From positions 18,824,277 through 18,888,276 of the forward strand of contig CM060105.1 in assembly GCA_030522415.1 (NCBI GenBank): DNA of 64,000 nt. The letters are read 5' to 3'. Shown one piece after another: positions 54,912 through 63,766 of the stretch. The notes under the pieces are model-generated. The model was not told where the DNA came from. It was given only the letters and a program-made list of their open reading frames with translations, and searched no databases. The DNA comes from Channallabes apus (lineage: Eukaryota > Chordata > Actinopteri > Siluriformes > Clariidae). Position 1 is the stretch's first letter; every line of letters starts with the position of its first letter. The translations under genes and the position numbers were made by a program.

Positions 54912-55505
54912 TACACTACCGGTCAAAAGTTTGGGGTCACTTGCAAATTTCTTTGTTTTTGTTTAGTAATTTATTTTCTACATTCTACAACAATACTGTG
55001 GATTTCAAAACTATAAAATAACACATATAGAATCAGGTAATTATGTAACAACAACAAAAACAACAGTTAGTTGTTATTTTAAGACAGATATTAATATTGT
55101 AAATATTATACTTAACAGCATCATGCAAAGCAGCCTTTCTGTAATAGTTCTTGCAAGAACAGTATTGTCAAGTACATTTGCAAAATCCATCAAGCACCAT
55201 AATGAAACTGGCTTTCATGAAGGCCGTCCCAGGAGGACGAGACCAAAACCTACCTCTGCTGCAGACGAGAAGCTCATTTAGAGTTATCAGCCTGAAAAAT
55301 GACCAACTAACAGCACCTCAGGTTAGAGGCGTTATGAAGTCTTTACAGAGCAGAAGTAGCAGAAACATCTCAATATCAACTGTTCAAAGGAGATTCATGC
55401 AGTTTTTGGACGCCTTCAGCAAAACTTTACAATGTAGAAAGAAATAAAAATCAGGAAACATCATGGAGTTAGAAAGTCATCTAAAACTTTTGAACGGTAG
55501 TGTGT
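54912..55505 (+). mobile_element. Tc1-type element with deleted transposase
   Basis: The left end TACACTACCGGTCAAAAG follows the target TA, and the right end is the inverted CACTACCGTTCAAAAG. The interior keeps the DNA-binding part of the transposase gene and loses the catalytic part. Confidence 0.88.
55151..55447 (+). pseudogene. Tc1 transposase DNA-binding domain relic
   Basis: The frame gives ISLKNDQLTAPQVRGVMKSL near residues 52-71 and RSSRNISISTVQRRF near 73-87. This is the second helix-turn-helix region of Tc1 transposases (usually NRQLTAPQ and STVRRRL). An upstream GRPRKT-like hook is visible near 55228 with a shift of frame. After the binding domain the frame runs into the element's 3' end, so the DDE catalytic domain is deleted. 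Such a piece could at most bind ends, not cut. Confidence 0.78.
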
Positions 55506-55812
55506 ATATATACGAAATATACATACTTGTATGGAAGCATTGCTGGGGTGCGTTAACTTCAGACATCAAACTGTGCATTTGGGTTTTCGAATATATATCC
55601 ACACTGTAAACCTGAATAAGTTGGCAAAAAAAAAAAAAAAATCCGGGTAATCAGTTACATCAAATTGTTTGAGTAATAATTTTTTACATTTTAAGTGAAC
55701 AGAACTATCAGTTTTTGATTTTGTTGTACTCATTCATATTTATCATTCTTTATTTGCATTAATGAGTAGCCTAACTTATATTATTTAATAGTAATTATAT
55801 ATTTTTTCAGTT
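55506..55812. other. No gene recognised
   Basis: AT-rich with an A-run at 55627-55641. Confidence 0.5.
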
Positions 55813-55825
55813 GTTGCAAATCAAA

Positions 55826-56048
55826 GAAATTGTTGTTGGTCTTTCGCCTGCTCCCGGCAACGGGTCGCCACAGTGGACCAACCGGTCTGAACACAAGCTT
55901 GGCACAGGTTTTGCACCAGATGCCCTTCATGAAGCAGCCCGCCCATTATATCTAGGCTTAGAACAGGCACTTCATCCAGTGGCTGAGAATCGAACCCGGG
56001 CCGTTCACGTGGCAGGCGAAACACCTACCACTGAGCCTCCAGTGCCCT
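55826..56048 (-). mobile_element. tRNA-Gly SINE, best copy in the window
   Basis: The minus strand starts GGGCACTGGAGGCTCAGTGG, has the B box GGGTTCGATTCTC and ends in CAACAACAATTT. GTTGCAAATCAAA (55813-55825) and GTTACAAATCAAA (56049-56061) flank it as a 13-bp duplication with one mismatch. Confidence 0.9.
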
Positions 56049-56061
56049 GTTACAAATCAAA

Positions 56062-56741
56062 TAAGTAATTTTCTTTATTTTTCTTCAGTTAAATCTGAAA
56101 GTACAAAATCTATGACTATAAATACCAAAACTAAAACTAGTTGGAATTCAGGATTTATATTCAAACCCCGAAAACCAGAGTTGTAAACCTGACAATTAAA
56201 AAAACTAAACAATTTATGCTAGTAACGTAGTCGGTTCAAATTAAAGATTGATATTTGCCAATTACAAGAAATATTGCTTTCTAACCTCCTAAACATTAGG
56301 TAGCAAACCGTGGAGCTTACGTTTTCTCCCGTGTGCATCAAAACACATTTTATTCATAACTCTAGAGAGCACCAAACTGTCGACAATCAGATGACATAAA
56401 TCAAAAACATCAACTTTAGGATCCCCAGATTTGTAAATATTATACTTAACAGCATCATGCAAAGACAGACCAATCCGCCATCTTGATAAAAATAATTCAA
56501 CGTGGGCAGTTTACATGTGCATTGATGATGTCAGACGCAAAATCGCTAGGCTGAAAGATTTTAGGTTGGTGGAACTTTAAGGAGACAGTTACTGTGGCTT
56601 AAAATATCAAAGTTGTTCCGCTAACTTGAAAAGTGTCATTTTCTACAAACTCATAAATACCAAAAAGTTCTAAATACTCATTTTATACTTATGGTTTTCT
56701 TTACTTGAAATACAGCATTACACTTACTGTACATTTAGGCA
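56062..56741. other. No gene recognised; shares 34 nt with a Tc1 element
   Basis: 56431-56464 is identical to 55097-55130 inside the Tc1-type element. Otherwise nothing is recognised. Confidence 0.6.
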
Positions 56742-56805
56742 TTTGGCAGACGCTCTTATCCAGAGTGACTTACAAAAGGTGCTTTGAAGTAATTGGTTAG
56801 ATACT
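56742..56805. mobile_element. SINE motif fragment
   Basis: GCATTTGGCAGACGCTCTTA, then TCCAGAGTGACTTACAAAAG, is a conserved block of a widespread teleost SINE/LINE tail. Confidence 0.55.
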
Positions 56806-56879
56806 TACACTGGGTTACTACTGTAAGTGCCATCAGTCAAACACAGTTGGGAAGAGTTTTTTTTTTTTTTTGGCGGGGA

Positions 56880-57830
56880 GTCCCGTATGCAACAAAAATA
56901 TATTTCTCAATATTATGTGACAATATATTTTATGTGTATTCAGATATTGTGAATAGTACATAGTAATATATGTTGTGATATATTCTATAATATATTATAT
57001 ACATGTAAGCAATATATATAAATATATGAAATAGGATATATGAAAATATATGAAAATAATGCAATTATTGTCATTTTCATATATTGAATAAATACATTGT
57101 TATACTGTTTAATATACTGTTACATATATTGAATTATATCCCACATTAATTGAGATTATATATTGGAAAAGGCATTGTAAATATATGGAAATATATATGT
57201 AAAATTATATGAGATAATATAACTCATTGTACAAGATAATATAGTCAGATTTATATGGGAACATATGCCTTAAATATTTTGGAAAATATATAGATTTATA
57301 TTAGTTGATCTGCCACATTATGTCAAACTTTATGCATGTACTGTATTCCACCACATTCCAGTGTGGAGGACTGAAATGCCATGTTGAGGAATAAAATGCT
57401 GAGATGAAATGTCATGTGGGAAAATAAAAAGTGGACTTTATGCTGCTGTTAATGATGATTTCATTTATAATACTCTGTCACTTCATTTTATAATATATGA
57501 ATCAATACATAGTATGGTCTATCCATATGGCTAAATAATGTAAAATATAATTAATGTCATGCAAAATATGATTTGGAGCTTGGACCCTGCTTATCTCATT
57601 AAAAAAAACTTTGTTTCAATAAACATACATGCAGTAATGTAATACAGTTTTGTTTGCACAGCAATGTATTTTAAAATATATGAATCAATATATAGCAATA
57701 GGTTATCCATCCATACTGTATATTGGAAATATATGGGGAAGTTTCTCATATATTGAAATATACTTCCTAATGTATTGCAATATAAATTCTAGTATATTGC
57801 AATATACGTTTGTATTGTAAGGGGTGTGGA
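56880..57830. mobile_element. AT-palindromic block, possible MITE
   Basis: The ends CCCGTATGCAACAAAAATAT and inverted CCCTTACAATACAAACGTAT are loosely similar. The interior is hundreds of bases of degenerate TATATTGCAATATA-like words. It resembles in style the element at 17789-18241 but shares no clear sequence with it. Confidence 0.35.
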
Positions 57831-58155
57831 TTGGTCCAAGTATTGAAGAAACAGATACGTCTTGAGTCGTCGTTTAAAGATTATCAAAAACTCACTCCGC
57901 TGTACGGAAGTGTATGGGATGTTTGTCTGTTTACCAGCACATTCAAACTTTGGCTAGAAATTGGTTGGGTAGAAGTAACATCTCATTGGAAGAACAGATT
58001 GGCCAATCAAAGACATCACTCCTTTACATTGACTTGGAGCGAGGTCTACTTGAGACATCTTCCAACTGGTGTATTGGAGAGGACCTTATGTAAATCCACA
58101 AGACTGTATTACAGTCAATAAGGCATTATGGTCGAAGTTGGACCACAGTCAACTT
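57831..58155. other. No gene recognised
   Basis: A 103-codon frame (57810-58121) has no recognisable domain. Confidence 0.45.
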
Positions 58156-58160
58156 ACTGA
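58156..58160. repeat. Target duplication ACTGA, left copy
   Basis: Repeated at 61483-61487. Confidence 0.95.
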
Positions 58161-59150
58161 TGTGAGGGTTGCCCACTAGAGGGCAGTGTTTTAATTTGTA
58201 GTTTTTGTTGTAGACCCAGTTTCCCAGAAGGCACCTCGGTCAGCTGACGCAGATGCCCAGCTGAACCGAGGATGCAATTAGTATAAGCATAAATACCTGT
58301 TTGTTCTGGGAAGCTGGGTCGAGCATTAATTTCTGTTATGTGGGTTTTGTTTTGTTCTTTTCTGTTTTAGTTTAACAGTATAGTTGGCATTTGGTTTCAG
58401 GAGCACTTAACTTAAAGTTTGTATTTGCTTTGATTTAGTTTGTCTCTTTGTCTCTGTGTCTCCTAGCAGGATTAGCCTCTAGGAGAATTAGCCTTTTGTG
58501 TTTACCCTTTTGTGTAAGTAACCCCCATTGCCTGTTTAGCTAGTAGTCTGTTTCAATACTAATGAGGGTGATACTAACATGTCTAGATCTTAGTCTGTCT
58601 AGTCTTCGTGTCTGTCTAGTCTCATTGTCTGCTTAGCTCTTAGTCTGTTTAGGTACTAACATCTTTAGCCACTAACCGTTAGAGTTCTTAGTCTGTTTCA
58701 TACCTAGTCTGCTGTGTACCTTGTCTGTTCATTCCCTTGTGTCTCAGGCTACTGGCTGGTGTAGCCATTAGTCTGATTAGCTATGAGCTAGCTTAGCAGC
58801 TAATGTGCAGCTCAGCCAATAGACCTAGCCAAGCCTGTCTTGTTTGTTTACCCCTTGAATGCACAGTCCCTAATGTTTATTCCGTTAGGCTGTTTCGTAT
58901 GTCTTGTCTTGTCCAGTTTGTATCCCCATGTCGGTACTGTAAGATTGTGTAATCCTGAGTCTGTGTTTGTGTTTTGAGTTCTTTGTATTATGCTCCATGT
59001 TTTTAGCCAACTTCCTTAGTTCATGTTGTGTTCATGTTTGCTTTTTGTTTGTTTATCATTATTAAAAGACTCTTTCTGTTTCACTGCATCCCCTCTGCAT
59101 TTATGCCGCAACACCAAGCCCACAGTCCAACACCATAGCAGAACGTGACA
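58161..59150 (+). repeat. 5' LTR of non-autonomous element
   Basis: Begins TGTGAGGGTTGCCC and ends AACGTGACA. It has a TATAAG at 58282-58287 and an ATTAAA poly(A)-type signal at 59061-59066. Confidence 0.94.
58282..58327 (+). promoter_or_regulatory. LTR core promoter and predicted RNA 5' end
   Basis: TATAAGCATAAATAC lies about 25-30 bases before GGGTCGAGCATT (58316-58327). That 12-mer is the exact complement of the primer-binding site at 59152-59163. Confidence 0.65.
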
Positions 59151-59151
59151 G

Positions 59152-59163
59152 AATGCTCGACCC
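59152..59163 (+). promoter_or_regulatory. Self-complementary primer-binding site
   Basis: AATGCTCGACCC starts one base after the 5' LTR and pairs over all 12 bases with the predicted RNA 5' end. No tRNA-type TGG is present. Confidence 0.7.
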
Positions 59164-59245
59164 AACAAGAGGCATAGCAGAGGGGCCCCCCCCCCGGGAG
59201 AAAATTTTTGGGGGGGGCTGGGACTATAACACCTGGGTAAGCTGA
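59153..59245 (+). other. Short frame at the usual gag start position
   Basis: An ATG overlapping the primer-binding site opens a frame of 30 codons that starts MLDPTRGI and ends at TGA. Its position matches the gag start of the chromovirus, whose protein starts MTDPVD. It may be what is left of a gag start, or chance. Confidence 0.3.
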
Positions 59246-59301
59246 CCAGGAATAATCAGCTTGCCCCACGTCAAAACAGGGGACTGAACTGGAGGTGAGG
59301 G

Positions 59302-59484
59302 GGCCTCAGTGGAGGCTCCAGTTTCGCCGGCGGGCCTCAGTGGAGGCTCCAGTTTCGCCGGCGGGCCTCAGTGGAGGCTCCAGTTTCGCCGGCGGGCCTC
59401 AGTGGAGGCTCCAGTTTCGCCGGCGGGCCTCAGTGGAGGCTCCAGTTTCGCCGGCGGGCCTCAGGGGAGGCTCCAGTTTCGCCG
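59302..59484. repeat. 31-bp tandem array (about 6 copies)
   Basis: Units begin GGGCCTCAGTGGAGGCTCC and end TTTCGCCGGC. They share GGAGGCTCCAGTT with the neighbouring 30-bp units. A 31-bp period shifts the reading frame at each copy. Confidence 0.95.
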
Positions 59485-59912
59485 GGGAGGCTCCAGTTCT
59501 CCAGCGCGCCGCAGGGGAGGCTCCAGTTCTCCAGCGCGCCGCAGGGGAGGCTCCAGTTCTCCAGCGCGCCGCAGGGGAGGCTCCAGTTCTCCAGCGCGCC
59601 GCAGGGGAGGCTCCAGTTCTCCAGCGCGCCGCAGGGGAGGCTCCAGTTCTCCAGCGCGCCGCAGGGGAGGCTCCAGTTCTCCAGCGCGCCGCAGGGGAGG
59701 CTCCAGTTCTCCAGCGCGCCGCAGGGGAGGCTCCAGTTCTCCAGCGCGCCGCAGGGGAGGCTCCAGTTCTCCAGCGCGCCGCAGGGGAGGCTCCAGTTCT
59801 CCAGCGCGCCGCAGGGGAGGCTCCAGTTCTCCAGCGCGCCGCAGGGGAGGCTCCAGTTCTCCAGCGCGCCGCAGGGGAGGCTCCAGTTCTCCAGCGCGCC
59901 GCAGGGGAGGCT
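59485..59912. repeat. 30-bp tandem array (14 copies)
   Basis: Fourteen near-identical units of GGGGAGGCTCCAGTTCTCC plus AGCGCGCCGCA. The period is a multiple of three, so five of the six frames stay open over the array. The lack of divergence shows recent expansion. Confidence 0.97.
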
Positions 59913-60497
59913 CCATGTCCCCAGAGCCCAGCCAGGACCTCGCCAGGGAAAACCCTCACCACGCTCTCTAGCTTTGTTCACAGCGGTGACAGCGACCTGC
60001 CACCGCCAGACTTCGAGAGCGTGCTTCCATCGCCACCCGGAGTCAAAGGAGGCCACAGTACTGCAGAGGCCGCCCGGCGTGAGGACAACACAGTGCTGCA
60101 TCGGCCGCCCGACTTGGAGGGCGACTCAGTGCTGCAGGCAGCGCTCCACCGGCAAGAGCGACACAGCACTGCCTCCAACGCCCGGCCTACACCAGCGATC
60201 CGGCACTGCCTCCGCCGCCCGGCCTGCGGCATCGGCCCAGTGCTGCCTCCGCCACCCGACGACGTCATGAGCTCACCGCCGCTCAGCCCCGAGGACGAGC
60301 CATTGCTGCCTCCGCCACCCAGCCTCGGGTGCAGGCCGCTGCTGCACCCGGTGCCTGGCTTCGGCGGCAATTCAAGCTCGCCCACCCTCCCACCCACCTT
60401 GGGGAGCCTGCTCGTCGGCGTCGCAGTCGGGTGGAATGACCCGGGACATGGGGAAGGGTACCCAGGACCTCCGTTAGCGCTCCGGAGGAGCGTTTTT
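59913..60497 (+). other. Proline-rich open stretch inside the LTR element
   Basis: The plus-strand frame that runs through the array (59295-60515) continues here with many LPPPP-type motifs (for example VLPPPPDDVMSSPP) and a stop just after the polypurine tract. No Gag, protease, RT or integrase motif is present. GC-rich base use differs from the AT-rich LTRs, so this could be captured foreign sequence or decayed internal sequence. I do not call it a gene. Confidence 0.45.
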
Positions 60498-60507
60498 AAG
60501 GGGGGGG
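60498..60507 (+). promoter_or_regulatory. Polypurine tract
   Basis: AAGGGGGGGG followed by TAC and the 3' LTR at 60511. Confidence 0.88.
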
Positions 60508-60510
60508 TAC

Positions 60511-61482
60511 TGTGAGGGTTGCCCACTAGAGGGCAGTGTTTTAATTTGTAGTTTTTGTTGTAGACCCAGTTTCCCAGAAGGCACCTCGGTCAGCTGACGC
60601 AGATGCCCAGCTGAACCGAGGATGCAATTAGTATAAGCATAAATACCTGTTTGTTCTGGGAAGCTGGGTCGAGCATTAATTTCTGTTATGTGGGTTTTGT
60701 TTTGTTCTTTTCTGTTTTAGTTTAACAGTATAGTTGGCATTTGGTTTCAGGAGCACTTAACTTAAAGTTTGTATTTGCTTTGATTTAGTTTGTCTCTTTG
60801 TCTCTGTGTCTCCTAGCAGGATTAGCCTCTAGGAGAATTAGCCTTTTGTGTTTACCCTTTTGTGTAAGTAACCCCCATTGCCTGTTTAGCTAGTAGTCTG
60901 TTTCAATACTAATGAGGGTGATACTAACATGTCTAGATCTTTGTCTGTCTAGTCTCATTGTCTGCTTAGCTCTTAGTCTGTTTAGGTACTAACATCTTTA
61001 GCCACTAACCTTTAGAGTTCTTAGTCTGTTTCATACCTAGTCTGCTGTGTACCTTGTCTGTTCATTCCCTTGTGTCTCAGGCTACTGGCTGGTGTAGCCA
61101 TTAGTCTGATTAGCTATGAGCTAGCTTAGCAGCTAATGTGCAGCTCAGCCAATAGACCTAGCCAAGCCTGTCTTGTTTGTTTACACCTTGAATGCACAGT
61201 CCCTAATGTTTATTCCGTTAGGCTGTTTCGTATGTCTTGTCTTGTCCAGTTTGTATCCCCATGTCGGTACTGTATTAGATTGTGTAATCCTGAGTCTGTG
61301 TTTGTGTTTTGAGTTCTTTGTATTATGCTCCATGTTTTTAGCCAACTTCCTTAGTTCATGTGTTCATGTTTGCTTTTTGTTTGTTTATCATTATTAAAAG
61401 ACTCTTTCTGTTTCACTGCATCCCCTCTGCATTTATGCCGCAACACCAAGCCCACAGTCCAACACCATGGCAGAATGTGACA
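60511..61482 (+). repeat. 3' LTR of non-autonomous element
   Basis: Same as 58161-59150 apart from a few substitutions and small deletions, including loss of one TCTAGTCT-type repeat near 60945 and a short deletion near 61358. Confidence 0.94.
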
Positions 61483-61487
61483 ACTGA
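61483..61487. repeat. Target duplication ACTGA, right copy
   Basis: Matches 58156-58160. Confidence 0.95.
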
Positions 61488-62079
61488 GAACATTTTCAAG
61501 GTTGTTTAGAGTGACAGACGCAAAGCAATGACCTGAACTAAATGGAGCAAACTCCATTTATCCCTGCCAAATTCTTGAATGTAAATGTAAACTCATTATT
61601 TGTCGCCTTCAATAATCTGAAACCACCCCACTAACACATAATTCTGAAACAGGTTAGTTTCAGTGTCACACTCATTATAGTAAAAGCAAAATTCTATTAA
61701 ATTGCCAAAATTAAAAGTAACACAAGAAAATCTTTTGTAACCCCATTACCCCAAAATTACTGGGTTTACAATCAACTTGACACAGTGGCTCACCAAAATC
61801 AGCGAGCAGTCATAGGGCAGAATATTACCCGCAGGCAAATGAGCAAAATTATAAAAATCCAGCATGTAATGGAAGTGTTCTGTGACACTGAACTGAAATA
61901 ATAGTTGAAATTAACACATTTAAAGGATGGGGGATTTTGGGTTTTTATAATCCAATTTAAATAAAATAATCACTTAGACTGTTCAAGGGTTTTTATTATT
62001 ATGCAAATTAATTTTAGTGTATGATTTACAGTAGTATTGTATGTGGAATAAGTGGAATAGCACTGTATGAAGCATTTGT

Positions 62080-62111
<32 letters not shown>

Positions 62112-62440
62112 AGTAATGTTTAGGTCTCTAGCCTGCATCAACACACACAAACATTCCCTGTTGATTTTCCCTATTGTGACCTCATATAGCAAGACCCCTC
62201 CCCCCGCCCAGGTCAATGCTTACAGTATGTCCACACTGTTCTGCTCAACTCTGGTGCTGTTTTTAAGAGCTACAGTACAATAAATAATGCTAGCTGGCAG
62301 GTAATGGCTATAAGATCAGGCTAACCTAGTGACCCCGTAGCTGCCTAATTAGCTTTAGTTCTTAGTTTTTTATTTTATTTTTACTTTTACAAGTATTTTG
62401 CTGAGTAATGAGGGTGTCACTGTGTTTTAAATCTCTTCTA
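61488..62440. other. No gene recognised
   Basis: Contains a CA tract at 62081-62106 and a block related to the 46880-46960 sequence at about 62250-62330. No coding signal. Confidence 0.5.
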
Positions 62441-62441
62441 G

Positions 62442-63074
62442 CCCTTTTCCACTGCTCTGGTCCCCGTGCCAGTTCTCAATTTTGGAACCAGTGCCGCGGT
62501 TTTCCACAGAAAAAAGTTGGTGCCGTTGCCCTAAAATAAGCACCGGCACCGGCCCCTAAACTCTGCTGGTCTAGTCGCGAGAACCCGTGACGTCACGAGT
62601 GGTGGGTGGAGTTAAAGGGAGCGTAAAAAAAAAGGGGCGGAGACGCAAAGTCCGTTAATGTGGAGCGCGGACAAAACAAAAGCGCTATTAACAAATTGGA
62701 CGGCCGCCGAGATTCAGCAGAAATTGGAAAGTGCTTTAAGAAAAAAAAAAAGTGTATGAGGAAATAAGAGAAGAACTAATAGTCGCAGGCTTCACACGAA
62801 CAACCGACCAAATAGTGAATAAGCTAGTTGTCTATATCGATCTCTTTCAGCGGTTATAACACATCGAATAAGCTGCTTTTGGATACTGAAATACATTTTC
62901 ATAGTTTGGAGAATAACCAGTAAACTGACTTCGGGCAAGTTCGTTTCTGTTTAGTGGGCGTGGCCTGTGACGTATTATCATGCAGCTTGTGCTGTGCTCC
63001 TGTCTAGTGTAAACGGGGGCCGGTTCTCGGTGGTTCCCAGTCCAGCACCAGTGTAGTGGAAATGAGGTAATACA
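62442..63074 (+). mobile_element. PIF-Harbinger-like element with Myb/SANT relic
   Basis: The ends CCCTTTTCCACTGCTCTGG and inverted CCTCATTTCCACTACACTGG pair imperfectly. CACCGGCACCGG-type and GGGCCGGTTCTCGG-type words flank the interior. The middle encodes a Myb/SANT-like fragment, the accessory protein of Harbinger elements. No DDE transposase is present. The exact ends and a 3-bp duplication are not certain. Confidence 0.6.
62658..62857 (+). pseudogene. Myb/SANT-like protein fragment, frameshifted
   Basis: From an ATG the frame reads NWTAAEIQQKLESALRKKK at residues 13-31. After a one-base shift in the A-run at 62740-62751 it reads VYEEIREELIVAGFTRTTDQ and then IVNKL. This is the pattern of the Myb/SANT-like domain: Trp start, acidic helix, VYEEI helix and a G-x-x-RT-x-x-Q third helix. 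Such proteins accompany Harbinger transposases and bind DNA. The frameshift and a stop soon after (TAA at 62857) mean no full protein is made. Confidence 0.65.
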
Positions 63075-63504
63075 TGTATGTTCCCTTTATTTTGTCTGTC
63101 AGAACAGGTTAGAGATGCTTGATAAGTTGCCGAACATGGATGTTTCCTGTCCCAGCATTCTGATTGGTTAGGAAAATGCACTTCCTCAAAGGGTCATTTG
63201 GGGCATTTCATTTAAAAATACAAACGCTGAACAAAATTAGTGAAAATGGGGAAGAAAATCAAGCATCTGAGTCATATTTCAGCTGGAAGACTACCAGGCA
63301 CATTTCTGAGACCTCTAAGTCTTTAGCAAATTTTTGTAGGATATGTGACCTTTAAACATGTGACCTTTAAACATTTACTGAAATGAATTCATCAAGCCAT
63401 CGTTATGAAATTTCTTCCGGACAAAATAATATACTGGAACGTTGTAGAACTTGGCGAGATGTCCTCAACTTACACAGTGGGCTTTATTTCTCCTCACGTG
63501 TAAG
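63075..63504. other. No gene recognised
   Basis: No coding similarity or transposon ends seen. A small direct repeat, GTGACCTTTAAACAT, occurs at 63346 and 63361. Confidence 0.5.
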
Positions 63505-63540
63505 CCACTTCGGATAAAAACGCCTGCCAAATAAATAAAC
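63500..63540 (+). mobile_element. LINE/SINE 3' tail motif
   Basis: GTAAGCCACTTCGGATAAAA, then ACGCCTGCCAAATAAATAAA, is a diverged form of a very common teleost tail (usually GTCGCTTTGGATAAAAGCG). Confidence 0.6.
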
Positions 63541-63766
63541 TACGATGTTCTGTGGCCTACTAACAAAAAAGTTATACTTAATCCATGAGGATCTCAAAGT
63601 GATCTCAAAGAACTCCCCAAAAGGGGGACGCAATAAATCATGCAAATGACATAGATTTTGCAGACCCTCTTTTATTTAGCGTGATGGGATGGTGAGAGGT
63701 AACATCTTAACCCATCTTCTAATCCTAGTGAGAGAAAACCTACAGTACATATTCTTGGTATACATA

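Larger units (their letters stand above)
58161..61482 (+). mobile_element. Non-autonomous LTR retrotransposon without gag-pol
   Basis: Two LTRs of about 990 and 972 bp with TG...CA ends flank a 1,360-bp interior and a 5-bp ACTGA duplication. The interior has a primer-binding site, a GC-rich tandem array, a proline-rich stretch and a polypurine tract, but no retroviral-type domain. It shares the self-priming layout and the PPT plus TAC boundary with the chromovirus at 28783-34662. The LTR sequences of the two are not alike. Confidence 0.93.

Noticed and set aside
57810..58121. 103-codon frame left of the short LTR element
   Set aside because: No recognisable domain and no regulatory context. 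It is not a part of the LTR element because the target duplication places the boundary at 58161.
59302..59912. CRISPR-like regular repeats
   Set aside because: The units are head-to-tail with no variable spacers, and the genome is a vertebrate's. It is a minisatellite.
59295..60515. 406-codon frame as a real gene
   Set aside because: It lies inside a non-autonomous LTR element, mostly on a tandem array open in five of six frames, and has no known domain. Kept only as a described stretch.
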